This document shows positions 9,373 to 17,258 of a DNA stretch of 64,000 nt, in pieces. The stretch's first letter is position 1, and every line of letters starts with the position of its first letter. This stretch comes from Streptomyces piniterrae (lineage in GTDB: Bacteria; Actinomycetota; Actinomycetes; Streptomycetales; Streptomycetaceae). The stretch is from NCBI RefSeq assembly GCF_005048155.1, contig NZ_SUMB01000007.1:1-64000 (forward strand), in the 5' to 3' direction. Below the pieces are notes generated by a model. The model did not search any database. It was not told where the DNA came from and saw only the letters and a program-made list of their open reading frames with translations. The position numbers and the translations under genes are program-made.

Positions 9373-10152
9373 TCAGGGCCCCGCGAACCGCACCTCGCAC
9401 ACCAGCGGCAGCACCTCGCGCAGCACCGGGAGACGGCCGTACACAGCACGGCGCACGCCGAGTTCGCGCACCTCGGCGATGTGCGGGTGCACGCTCGCCA
9501 GCCGCGGCAGCTCGGCGCGGTCCAGGCCCCAGCGCGCGGGCGCGGGCCACCGGCCGCCGGACAGTCGATGAGCAGCCGCGCCGCGCCGGGCCAGCGCGGC
9601 CGCCGAGCGCGGCAGCGCGTCGAAGACCAGCACACCGTCGGGGAACCGCTCCGCGCAGGCCGCCAGCAGTGCCCGCACCGCGAGCGGCGCCAGCCGCATC
9701 AGCGCGCCCTGCGCCATCACGATCACCCCGCGCCGAGGCTCCCGTACCGCGTTCAGCCAGCCGTGATCGGACACGGCGCGGGCCACCGTACGCCGCCGCG
9801 CCCCGTCCGGCAGCAGCATCCGGCGTACCGCGGCGGCCTCCGGCGGCTGCACCGTCAGCCAGGTCAGCCGCCCGTTGTCCAGCCGCCAGAACCCGGTACC
9901 GAGCCCCTCGCCGAGCGCGACCACCGTCGCCTCCGGACGCCGCTCCAGATAGCCGCGTACGGCGGCCTCGAAACACCGGGTGCGCGGGCCGGGCGCCCCC
10001 GCACCGCGGTACGGGCCGGTCTCCCCGCGCACTTCCGGGCGCCGCCGGCCGGCGCGGGCGGGGGCGGCCGGCGCCGCCGCGTCATCGCGCCCCGCCCGCC
10101 CGCCGTTCGCTCCGGCCACCAACTCGGCTTCGCTCAGCTCGGATTCGGTCAC
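9373..10152 (-). CDS. Class I SAM-dependent methyltransferase, LCM/Tcmp type
   Basis: A protein of 259 residues resembling leucine carboxyl methyltransferase and polyketide O-methyltransferases. The SAM-binding region reads VVALGEGLGTGFWRLDNG near residue 78, matching the family's GxGxDTRxxR pattern with partial loss of charged residues. The first 45 residues are Ala/Arg-rich and probably disordered. The start is a GTG at 10152. It lies between cobT and the cobU fusion on the same strand, only 62 bases from cobU. A role in corrinoid metabolism would be a guess; the substrate is unknown. Confidence 0.8.
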   Translation of the reverse strand: MTESELSEAELVAGANGGRAGRDDAAAPAAPARAGRRRPEVRGETGPYRGAGAPGPRTRCFEAAVRGYLERRPEATVVALGEGLGTGFWRLDNGRLTWLTVQPPEAAAVRRMLLPDGARRRTVARAVSDHGWLNAVREPRRGVIVMAQGALMRLAPLAVRALLAACAERFPDGVLVFDALPRSAAALARRGAAAHRLSGGRWPAPARWGLDRAELPRLASVHPHIAEVRELGVRRAVYGRLPVLREVLPLVCEVRFAGP

Positions 10153-10214
10153 CCCTCAAGAGCACCCGCCGCCGCGCCCCCGGGCAAGCGGACACGGGCT
10201 CCGCGAGCCCTCCG

Positions 10215-11483
10215 TCATCCACGCAGCGCAAGCGTCTGGCCCGCGACGACCAGCAGCACCTGCTCGCACTCCGCGCCGAACGCCGCGTTCAGCCGCCCCA
10301 GTTCGTCACGGAACCGGCGCCCTGCGGCGGTCGCCGGCACCACCCCGGACCCCACCTCGTTGCTCACCGCCACCACCGGCCGGTGCGCCGCCCGCACCGC
10401 CGCCACCAGCGCGTCCGTCCGCTCCCGCAGCGCCCGCCGGCCGCCCGCCTCCCAGGCCTCGTCGTCCCACGCCCCGACCTCGTCCATGGCATGCGTCAGC
10501 CACAGCGCCAGACAGTCGATGAGCAGCGGCGCCGCGTCGGCGGGCCGGCCGGTGCCCGGGTCGGCGCCGGGCCCCGCTGCGGCCAGCAACGGCACCAGAT
10601 CGCAGGTCTCGACGGTGCGCCAGCCGCTGGGCCGCCGCTCGCGGTGCAGCGCCACCCGCTCCGCCCACTCCGCGTCGCCCTCCCGGGTCCCGCCGGTCGC
10701 CACGTACAGCACATCGGGGAACGTTGCCAGCCGCCGCTCCGCCTCCGCCGACTTCCCGCTGCGCGCCCCGCCCAGTACGAGCGTCCGGCGCGGCACATCC
10801 GGCACCGCCTGATACTCGCCCACCACCACCGTGCCGCCGTCCGGCACCGTGCGCGCGCCCGCCGCCGCGAGCCTGCGGTGCAGCTCGGGCCCCGGCGGCA
10901 CCGTGTGGTCGATATGCACGCCGACCACGTCCGTCGCCGCGTCCACCGCCCCGCTCGCCCGCAGCCGGGCCAGCGCGTCGGGGCGCCCCAGCACGTCCAG
11001 CAGCACCAGGTCGTACGGGCCGCTGCCGCCCATCCCCTCGTACCCGCCGCCGTTCCCGTTCCCGAGCCCGGCCGGGGCGGCGCCCGGCGGCAGATACAGC
11101 AGCCGCTGCCCGTCCACCCCGCCGACCTCGTAGCCGGTGCCGGGGATGTCCACCGCGATGGCCCGCACCCGGTGCCCGCCGAGCAGCGCCAACTCCCGCC
11201 CGTCCGCGACCCGGCCCGGCGTCGGCAGCCCGGCCGGCACCTCCATGGCCGGCCCGTCGTGCGGATGCGAGAGCAGCACCTGCCGCACCCCGGCCAGCGA
11301 CTGGCCGGCTCGGGCCGCGGCGAACGCGGGCCCCGGCGTGAGGTCGATGAGCAGCGCGCCGTCGATCAGTACCGCGGTCGCCGCCCGCGCCTCGCCGCCG
11401 ACGGCGGTGGCACAGGCGGCACACGGGCAGCCGGGGCGCGGCAGCCCCTGCGGGGCTCCGGTGCCGAGGAGAGTCAGTTCCAC
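10215..11483 (-). CDS. cobU: Metallo-beta-lactamase-like/CobU fusion (adenosylcobinamide kinase/GTP guanylyltransferase)
   Basis: A protein of 422 residues with two parts. Residues 1 to about 230 resemble PhnP-type metallo-beta-lactamase-fold phosphodiesterases: LLGTGAPQGLPRPGCPCAAC matches their start and cysteine zinc site. The usual HxHxDH motif is reduced to SHPHDGPAM, so the metal site looks damaged. Residues from about 235 are CobU, with Walker A GGARSGKS and a conserved NEVGSGVVP segment. CobU phosphorylates adenosylcobinamide and converts it to the GDP derivative used by CobS. The start is a GTG at 11483. The role of the N-terminal domain is unknown; it may help bind substrate. Confidence 0.88.
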   Translation of the reverse strand: MELTLLGTGAPQGLPRPGCPCAACATAVGGEARAATAVLIDGALLIDLTPGPAFAAARAGQSLAGVRQVLLSHPHDGPAMEVPAGLPTPGRVADGRELALLGGHRVRAIAVDIPGTGYEVGGVDGQRLLYLPPGAAPAGLGNGNGGGYEGMGGSGPYDLVLLDVLGRPDALARLRASGAVDAATDVVGVHIDHTVPPGPELHRRLAAAGARTVPDGGTVVVGEYQAVPDVPRRTLVLGGARSGKSAEAERRLATFPDVLYVATGGTREGDAEWAERVALHRERRPSGWRTVETCDLVPLLAAAGPGADPGTGRPADAAPLLIDCLALWLTHAMDEVGAWDDEAWEAGGRRALRERTDALVAAVRAAHRPVVAVSNEVGSGVVPATAAGRRFRDELGRLNAAFGAECEQVLLVVAGQTLALRG

Positions 11484-11573
11484 CCGCCGATTTTCTCCCC
11501 TCCCGGTCCGAACAGCGCGCGGGGGGATGTCTCGACACGGCCGTTAGATGCGGTAGGGCGATCTAAGCTGCTG

Positions 11574-11605
11574 ATCAGCACGGCAGCACATCAGCACGGC
11601 AGCAC
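11574..11605. repeat. Two perfect 16-base tandem repeats
   Basis: The unit ATCAGCACGGCAGCAC occurs at 11574-11589 and again immediately at 11590-11605. The pair lies in the 200-base space between cobU and the small gene at 11682, probably in its leader or promoter. Confidence 0.85.
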
Positions 11606-11681
11606 GACACCGTGGCGGCGAGCGGACCAGCAGCCGCCCGGTGGCACAGCGACGTACTCGGTGGGATTCCAGGAGGCGGAC

Positions 11682-11897
11682 ATGGCGTGGACGTGGCGGT
11701 TCGAGAAGGCGGACGGTACGGAGGTGGCGCCCGCCGTGGAACCGGAGGAGTTCACCACGCAGGGGGACGCGGAGTCGTGGATCGGCGAGGTGTGGAAGGA
11801 CCTGGCGGACGGCGGCGCCGACCAGGTCACGCTCTTCGAGGACACCTCGGAGATCTACGGGCCGATGAGCCTGCACGCGGGCGCGGAAGAGGGCTGA
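11682..11897 (+). CDS. Small acidic protein, 71 residues
   Basis: A short protein beginning MAWTWRFEKADG and ending ADQVTLFEDTSEIYG plus a tail. The sequence is acidic and Trp-rich for its size, with no membrane segment. The ATG at 11682 has a strong AGGAGG ribosome binding site. I recall similar small uncharacterised proteins in actinomycetes but no function. The last ten codons lie in a 32-base segment that is duplicated just downstream, and the stop overlaps a second ATG. A strong hairpin follows, so it probably forms its own short transcript. Confidence 0.8.
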   Translation: MAWTWRFEKADGTEVAPAVEPEEFTTQGDAESWIGEVWKDLADGGADQVTLFEDTSEIYGPMSLHAGAEEG

Positions 11898-11928
11898 TGA
11901 GCCTGCACGCGGACGCGGAAGAGGGCTG
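11865..11928 (+). repeat. 32-base tandem duplication over the 3' end of the small gene
   Basis: Positions 11865-11896 and 11897-11928 are identical except for one G-to-A change. Each copy starts ATGAGCCTGCACGC. The unit is not a multiple of three, so the second copy lies outside the reading frame but keeps an ATG overlapping the stop (ATGA) and could encode an 11-codon-long echo of the tail. Confidence 0.9.
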
Positions 11929-11940
11929 AGGCGCTCCCCC

Positions 11941-11980
11941 GCCCCCTCCCCCTCTCCCCCTTCGGGGGAGGGGGAGGGGG
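11941..11980. terminator. Strong C/G-rich hairpin
   Basis: A run of C/T-rich sequence is followed by TTCG and the matching G/A-rich arm, giving a stem of roughly 17 pairs with a two-base bulge and a stable tetraloop. It lies just after the small gene and before the convergent methyltransferase gene, so it can end both transcripts. There is no T-tract. Confidence 0.8.
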
Positions 11981-12032
11981 TGGGTTCGGGGGTGGGGGGC
12001 GCAGGGCGGCGAAAGCCGCACCCGAGCCACCG

Positions 12033-12836
12033 TCAGCCCCGCACCCCGCACACATGCAGCAGCGCGGCCACCCCGCGGTACGGATCCGTCCGGCCCGCCC
12101 GTTCCTCGGCGTTCAGCAACTGCGTCAGCTCCGCTTCGGATTCCGGTGCGTCCGCGTCCCCCGAGAGATCCGTGAAGACGCGTACGCCGTACCAGGTGTG
12201 CAGTGGCGCGCCGATCCCGGCGAGCGTGCTGGTCAGCGCTTCCAGCCGGTCGGCGCGGGCCCGCAGTCCGAGGCGGTTGGTGTAGGTGGGGGAGTCGAAC
12301 GCCGCGAGCGCGGTGGCCCAGTCGCCGGCCAGCCCGGGACGCATGGCGAGCGCGTCGGCGTTGCGTACCACCAGCGACAGCAGACCGCCCGGCGCCAGCA
12401 CCCGCGCCAGCCCGGCCAGCATCGGGTCGGGCTCCGGCACGTACATCAGGACGCCGTGGCAGAGCACGACGTCGAACGAGCCGGGCGTGAAGTGCACCCC
12501 GGTCTCCCGGCCGTCACCGGCCAGCAGCCGGAACCGCTCCTGTATCCCGGCCGGCTCCGTGGCCAGCGCGGACCGGGCCGCCGCCAGCATCTCCGGATCG
12601 GACTCCAGCCCGGTGACCTGGTGGCCGGCCCTGGCCAGCCGCAGCGCCTGGGTGCCCTGCCCCAGGCCGACGTCCAGCACCCGCAGCCGCTGCCCGAACG
12701 GGAAGCGCGCCGCGATCTGCTCGTCGAGCTGCCGTGCCACCAGCTCCTGTCGGACGGTGTTCCGCAGACCACCCAGCCCGCCGAGCCACTTGCCGGCCCC
12801 ACCCTGGAAACCGGATCCGGACGGACTACCGCTCAG
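12033..12836 (-). CDS. Class I SAM-dependent methyltransferase
   Basis: A protein of about 267 residues with SAM motif I VLDVGLGQGTQALRLA near residue 55, an acidic residue ending motif II (GLESDPEM), and DVVLCHGVLMYV as motif IV. The C-terminal half is mostly alpha-helical. The substrate is unknown. The start is unusual: the frame has no ATG or TTG in the right place. The best candidate is a CTG at 12836-12834 overlapping the stop of the DUF3043 gene as CTGA, with GGAGAG seven to eight bases upstream. A GTG inside the gene would delete the first conserved helix and has poor spacing. Function is confident, start is not. Confidence 0.82.
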   Translation of the reverse strand: MSGSPSGSGFQGGAGKWLGGLGGLRNTVRQELVARQLDEQIAARFPFGQRLRVLDVGLGQGTQALRLARAGHQVTGLESDPEMLAAARSALATEPAGIQERFRLLAGDGRETGVHFTPGSFDVVLCHGVLMYVPEPDPMLAGLARVLAPGGLLSLVVRNADALAMRPGLAGDWATALAAFDSPTYTNRLGLRARADRLEALTSTLAGIGAPLHTWYGVRVFTDLSGDADAPESEAELTQLLNAEERAGRTDPYRGVAALLHVCGVRG

Positions 12837-13429
12837 GGCCGCTCTCCGCGCTTGACCTGCGGCTTGGGCAGCCGCAGCCGGCGCATCTGGAGTGTGCGCA
12901 TGACCGCGTAGGCCTTGACGCCCCTGGTGTTCTCGTCGGGGAAGCGTTCCCGCACCTGCTTGCCCATGCGGATCCAGATGAAGATCGAGTCGAGCACGAT
13001 CAGCACGATGATCACGAGCCAGAGCAGCAGCGCGATGTTCTGGATCTTCGGCACCCGGACCATGGTGAGCACCAGGATCACCACGGCCATCGGCAGGAAG
13101 AACTCCGCCACGCACCAGCGCGAGTCGACGTAGTCACGGGCGAACCGGCGCACCGGGCCCTTGTCGCGCACCGGCAGATAGCGCTCGTCGCCGCTGGCCA
13201 GGGCCTCGCGCTGGCGGGCCATATCGGCACGGCGGGCCTCTCGGGAGGCCTTCGCCGCGTCCTTGCGGTTGGTGGGCGTACTCGCACGGGCCCGGCGCTG
13301 CGACTGGGCGTCGCTGCGCTTGGGCGTCGGACGGCCCTTGGGGGCCTGCGGGTCGCGGGGCTGCTGGGGCTGGTCCGCGGTCGCCTTGGCGGGCGCGGCC
13401 TGCTCATCCTTCGAACGGCTTCGGAACAC
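12833..13429 (-). CDS. DUF3043 membrane protein
   Basis: A protein of 198 residues. The first 85 are charged and Gln/Pro/Ala-rich (probably disordered). The core FARDYVDSRWCVAEFFLPM leads into two membrane helices near residues 110-155, followed by a basic tail (RLRLPKPQVKRGERP). This arrangement matches the DUF3043 family of actinobacteria, whose function is not known. The GTG at 13429 gives MFRSRSKDEQ; in-frame sequence further upstream looks non-coding. The stop is shared with the downstream methyltransferase start. Confidence 0.88.
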   Translation of the reverse strand: MFRSRSKDEQAAPAKATADQPQQPRDPQAPKGRPTPKRSDAQSQRRARASTPTNRKDAAKASREARRADMARQREALASGDERYLPVRDKGPVRRFARDYVDSRWCVAEFFLPMAVVILVLTMVRVPKIQNIALLLWLVIIVLIVLDSIFIWIRMGKQVRERFPDENTRGVKAYAVMRTLQMRRLRLPKPQVKRGERP

Positions 13430-13712
13430 AAACCCAATGTACGTGGTCGTCCGGGTTGGGCCACCGTCCGATGGGGAACGATCCGGCAACGGCACCGGCT
13501 CACGAGCTCTCCCGGCCGGTGTCGCACACGGGAAGGTCCGGTGTCGCGCACAGGAAGATCCGGCGCCGTACCGGGGCGGCCCCGGTGCCGTAACAGGACA
13601 GAGCGGACGCCCCACCCGCCCCCCTGGCCCGCCCTACTCCCTGCAGGGGAGAAGCGGCGGCTCCTGATCGTCCTGGAGGAGGAGCGCATCCGGGTCTGAA
13701 CAGTGCGGTAAT

Positions 13713-13742
13713 GGAACCAAGGCCCGTACTGTGGGGTCTGTA
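13713..13742 (+). promoter_or_regulatory. Candidate ECF (sigma-E type) promoter of pspA
   Basis: The 371-base gap between the DUF3043 gene and pspA contains no gene that I can support. About 60-90 bases before pspA lies GGAACC, then 16 bases, then GGTCTG, close to the sigma-E-type pattern GGAAC-N16-CGTCTA. A cell-envelope-stress promoter suits pspA. The match is by eye and the -10 differs at one or two bases. Confidence 0.5.
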
Positions 13743-13800
13743 GATATGTGCTGGAGCCTAAGCCCGATGTAACTCGGTCAGAAGGGGGCGCGCGAGGCCC

Positions 13801-14601
13801 ATGAGCGATGGTGTCATGAAGCGGATGGGGATGATCTTCCGCGCGAAGGCCAACAAGGCCCTGGACCGGGCCGAAGACCCGCGCGAGACCCTCGACTACT
13901 CGTACCAGAAGCAGCTGGAACTGCTGCAGAAGGTGCGCCGCGGCGTCGCCGACGTGGCGACCTCCCGCAAGCGCCTGGAGCTGCAGCTGAACCAGCTTCA
14001 GGGCCAGTCCTCCAAGCTGGAGGACCAGGGCCGCAAGGCGCTCGCGCTCGGCCGCGAGGACCTCGCCCGCGAGGCGCTCTCCCGCCGTGCCGCGCTGCAG
14101 CAGCAGGTCACCGACCTGGAGACGCAGCACCAGACGCTGCAGGGCGAGGAGGAGAAGCTCACCCTCGCCGCCCAGCGCCTCCAGGCCAAGGTCGACGCCT
14201 TCCGTACGAAGAAGGAGACCATCAAGGCCACCTACACCGCGGCCCAGGCCCAGACCCGTATCGGCGAGGCCTTCTCCGGCATCTCCGAGGAGATGGGAGA
14301 CGTCGGCCTGGCCATCCAGCGGGCCGAGGACCGGACCGCGCAGCTGCAGGCCAGGGCGGGTGCCATCGACGAGCTGATGGCGTCCGGCGCGCTGGACGAC
14401 CCGTCCGGCATGGCCAAGGACGACATCGCGGCGGAGCTGGACCGGCTGTCCGGCGGCACCGACGTCGAACTGGAGCTGCAGCGGATGAAGGCCGAGCTCG
14501 CGGGCGGCTCGTCCGCAGGCCAGCAGGCCATCGAAGGCGGCCAGGCCGGCCAGGCCCAGCCGTCCCAGCCGCAGGACCAGCCGCGTTTCGACAAGCAGTG
14601 A
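13801..14601 (+). CDS. pspA: PspA/IM30 family envelope-stress protein
   Basis: A protein of 266 residues, largely coiled coil from residue 25 to 235, beginning MSDGVMKRMGMIFRAKANKA, the amphipathic N-terminus that binds damaged inner membrane. Segments DPRETLDYSYQKQLELLQKV and AQTRIGEAFSGI are typical. Family members oligomerise on the membrane and support proton motive force and membrane integrity. The Gln/Pro/Gly-rich tail after residue 240 is common in actinobacteria. It is followed after 56 bases by its PspA-associated partner, and a candidate sigma-E-type promoter lies upstream. Confidence 0.95.
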   Translation: MSDGVMKRMGMIFRAKANKALDRAEDPRETLDYSYQKQLELLQKVRRGVADVATSRKRLELQLNQLQGQSSKLEDQGRKALALGREDLAREALSRRAALQQQVTDLETQHQTLQGEEEKLTLAAQRLQAKVDAFRTKKETIKATYTAAQAQTRIGEAFSGISEEMGDVGLAIQRAEDRTAQLQARAGAIDELMASGALDDPSGMAKDDIAAELDRLSGGTDVELELQRMKAELAGGSSAGQQAIEGGQAGQAQPSQPQDQPRFDKQ

Positions 14602-14657
14602 GGGCCCACGGCGGTTAGCCTCGCAGTGATCGTCGGACCGGACCAAGGGAGATCGTC

Positions 14658-14936
14658 ATGATCGTACGGATCATGGGCGAGGGCCAGGTGAAGCTGGACG
14701 ACAGCCACTTCATAGAGCTCAACAAGCTGGACGATGAGCTGCTCGAAGAGATGGAGAGCGGCGACCAGGAAGGCTTCCGGCGCACCCTCGGAGCCCTGCT
14801 GGACGCGGTGCGCCGGCTGGGCACGCCGCTTCCGGACGACGCCCTGGAACCGTCCGAGCTGATCCTGCCGGCCGACGACGCGAGCCTCGAAGAAGTCCGG
14901 GAAATGCTGGCCGACGACGGCCTCATCCCGGGCTGA
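14658..14936 (+). CDS. PspA-associated protein PspAA
   Basis: A protein of 92 residues starting MIVRIMGEGQVKLDDSHF, acidic, with a helical middle (ELNKLDDELLEEMESGD). Small proteins of this type occur directly after pspA in many actinobacteria and are named PspAA; they are thought to work with PspA. The ATG at 14658 has GGGAG upstream. Co-transcription with pspA is likely. Confidence 0.88.
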   Translation: MIVRIMGEGQVKLDDSHFIELNKLDDELLEEMESGDQEGFRRTLGALLDAVRRLGTPLPDDALEPSELILPADDASLEEVREMLADDGLIPG

Positions 14937-15021
14937 ACCACCGGCACAGCCTGCTCCTCTCCAGCGCACAACGGTCAGCGCCCCGGTCCGATGTCGGACC
15001 GGGGCGCTACCGTTTGCTCTT

Positions 15022-16371
15022 GTGACCTCCCTCGACCCCGGACAGGAAGCGCCAGGGCAGGCCGTGCCCCCACAGGCCGCCGTGCCTGCACAGGAGGGGC
15101 CGCGCGCCGGCCGCTTCGCGTGGCCCCGGACGCATCCGCTCGCCTTCGACGTCGCCCTCGCGGTGGCCGTCTTCGCGGCGATCCTGTGCGGCTCGGTGGC
15201 CGAACCGCACGGCCCGCACGGCCCCCGCTTCGGCGAACGCCCGCTGCTCGCCTCGACCGTGGTGCTGGCCGCCCTCGCCTGCGCCGCCCTGGTCCTGCGC
15301 AGACGGCTGCCTCGTACGGTCCTCGCCGCCACGGGCTCGCTGACCATCGTCGAGCTGGTCGTCGAGTCCAACGACCCGCGCGCGCCGGTCGCCGCGGCCT
15401 CGGTGATCGCGCTGTTCACCGTGGCCTCCCGCACCGACCGGCCCACCACCTGGCGGGTCGGCGCGCTGACCGTCGTCGTGCTGACCGCCTCCGCGATGCT
15501 CTTCGGCGAGCACCCCTGGTACGCCCAGGAGAACCTCGCCATCTTCGCCTGGACGGGCATGGCCGCGGCCTGCGGTGACGCGGTCCGCAGCCGCCGGGCC
15601 TATGTGGACGCCATCCGGGAGCGCGCCGAGCGGGCCGAGCGCACCCGTGAGGAGGAGGCCAGGCGCCGGGTCGCCGAGGAGCGGATGCGTATCGCCCGCG
15701 AGCTGCATGACGTCGTCGCCCACCACATCGCGCTGGTCAACGTCCAGGCCGGGGTGGCCTCGCATGTCATGGACAACCGCCCCGACCAGGCCAAGCAGGC
15801 GCTGGCGCACGTCCGCGAGGCGTCCCGCTCCGCGCTGGAGGAACTCCGCGCCACCGTCGGCCTGTTGCGGCAGTCCGACGACCCCAAGGCGCCCACCGAA
15901 CCCGCGCCGGGCCTCGGCGTGCTGGACCAGCTCGTCGAGGGGTTCGTGCGCGCCGGCCTCCCCGTCGACCTGGAGATACCCCGCCCGCCCGGCGCGCTGC
16001 CCGGCTCCGTGGACCTCACCGCGTACCGGGTCGTCCAGGAGGCCCTGACCAACGTCCACAAGCACGCCGGGGCCGGCGCCCGTGCGACGGTCCGGATCGT
16101 CCGCTCCGAGGCCGTGCTGACGGTGACCGTGCTGGACGACGGCGCGGGCCGGGCCGGGGTGCCCCGGCAGCGCGGCGGCGACCGGCCGTCCGCGGAGCCC
16201 GGGGAGGCGGCCGAGCCGGCGGAGAGCGGCGGCGGCCACGGCCTGATCGGGATGCGCGAGCGGGTCTTCGCGCTGCGCGGCACGGTCGTGACCGGCCCGC
16301 GCGCGGCCGGCGGCTTCCAGGTCCGGGTCACCCTGCCACTTCAGGCCGTCCATACGGGGGAGCCCGCATGA
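15022..16371 (+). CDS. Sensor histidine kinase, NarL-type (HisKA_3)
   Basis: A protein of 449 residues with about four to five membrane helices in residues 40-185, a linker coiled coil, then the dimerisation/phosphoacceptor helix ARELHDVVAHHIALVN with the histidine near residue 229. The ATPase domain has the N-box segment VVQEALTNVHKHAGAG and a G-box GHGLIGMRERV, with a long Glu/Ala/Gly-rich insert between them. There is no extracellular sensor domain, as in DesK- and LiaS-like kinases that sense the membrane. The start is a GTG at 15022. It pairs with the response regulator 45 bases downstream, and an RND exporter follows. Confidence 0.93.
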   Translation: MTSLDPGQEAPGQAVPPQAAVPAQEGPRAGRFAWPRTHPLAFDVALAVAVFAAILCGSVAEPHGPHGPRFGERPLLASTVVLAALACAALVLRRRLPRTVLAATGSLTIVELVVESNDPRAPVAAASVIALFTVASRTDRPTTWRVGALTVVVLTASAMLFGEHPWYAQENLAIFAWTGMAAACGDAVRSRRAYVDAIRERAERAERTREEEARRRVAEERMRIARELHDVVAHHIALVNVQAGVASHVMDNRPDQAKQALAHVREASRSALEELRATVGLLRQSDDPKAPTEPAPGLGVLDQLVEGFVRAGLPVDLEIPRPPGALPGSVDLTAYRVVQEALTNVHKHAGAGARATVRIVRSEAVLTVTVLDDGAGRAGVPRQRGGDRPSAEPGEAAEPAESGGGHGLIGMRERVFALRGTVVTGPRAAGGFQVRVTLPLQAVHTGEPA

Positions 16372-16379
16372 TGACGGCG

Positions 16380-16409
16380 ACAACATGACGGGGGACAACA
16401 TGACGGGGG
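16380..16409 (+). repeat. Two perfect 15-base tandem repeats between kinase and regulator genes
   Basis: The unit ACAACATGACGGGGG occurs at 16380-16394 and 16395-16409. Each copy carries an ATG. From the first ATG (16385) a frame of 11 codons runs to a TGA at 16418-16420 that overlaps the response regulator ATG. The GGGGGAG of the second copy is also that regulator's ribosome binding site. Confidence 0.85.
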
Positions 16410-16416
16410 AGACCGT

Positions 16417-17106
16417 ATGACCACGATCAAGGTGCTGCTCGCCGACGACCAGACCCTGCTGCGCAGCGCGTTCCGGATACTCGTCGACTCCGAGCCCGAC
16501 ATGCAGGTGGTCGGCGAGGCGTCGGACGGCGCCCAGGCGTACGAGCTGACCCGGTCGACGGGCGCCGATGTCGTCCTGATGGACATCCGGATGCCCGGGG
16601 TGGACGGTCTCGCCGCCACCCGCATGATCAGCGAGGACCCGGAGCTCACCGGCGTCCGGGTGGTCATCCTGACCACCTTCGAGGTCGACGACTATGTGGT
16701 GCAGTCGCTGCGGGCCGGCGCCAGCGGCTTCCTCGGCAAGGGCGCCGAGCCCGACGAACTCCTCAACGCGATCCGCATCGCGGCCGCCGGCGAGGCGCTG
16801 CTCTCACCGGTCGCGACAAAGGGCCTGATCGCCAAGTTCCTCGCGCAGGGCGACAGTTCGGGCGACGGCGGGCCCGGCGGCCCGGGTGCCGAGCGGCTTT
16901 CCACGCTCACCGGGCGCGAGCGCGAGGTGCTCGTCCTGGTCGCCGGCGGCCTCTCCAACGACGAGATCGCCGAGCAGCTGGTCGTCAGCCCGCTCACCGT
17001 CAAGACGCATGTCAACCGTGCGATGGCCAAGCTCGGCGCCCGCGACCGCGCCCAGCTGGTGGTCATCGCCTACGAGTCGGGACTCGTACGCCCACGGGTG
17101 CAGTGA
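16417..17106 (+). CDS. NarL/LuxR-type response regulator
   Basis: A protein of 229 residues. The receiver domain starts KVLLADDQTLLRSAF and has the phosphoacceptor Asp56 in VVLMDIRMPGVDG, with the conserved Lys in GFLGKGAEPDELL. The C-terminal LuxR helix-turn-helix runs from LTGREREVLVLVAGGLSNDE to VKTHVNRAMAKLGARDRAQL. A Gly-rich linker separates them. It is the partner of the upstream kinase. The large RND exporter gene starts 152 bases downstream and is a natural candidate target. Confidence 0.94.
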   Translation: MTTIKVLLADDQTLLRSAFRILVDSEPDMQVVGEASDGAQAYELTRSTGADVVLMDIRMPGVDGLAATRMISEDPELTGVRVVILTTFEVDDYVVQSLRAGASGFLGKGAEPDELLNAIRIAAAGEALLSPVATKGLIAKFLAQGDSSGDGGPGGPGAERLSTLTGREREVLVLVAGGLSNDEIAEQLVVSPLTVKTHVNRAMAKLGARDRAQLVVIAYESGLVRPRVQ

Positions 17107-17258
17107 GGGTGGAGGCCCCGTACTCCGAACGCGGTACGAGGCCAGGCCCGAAACCGACCTGCGAGCGAGGAAAACCGGCCGGGACATGGCCGAGGGTTTA
17201 GGTGGGCCCCAAGAGGCCCCGCCGCCGTTTTCGGAACAGAAGAAGAGAGACCCCACCC

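Noticed and set aside
11484-11681. Cobalamin riboswitch before cobU
   Set aside because: Vitamin B12 genes often have one, but I do not see the B12-box pattern here or before cobS and cobT.
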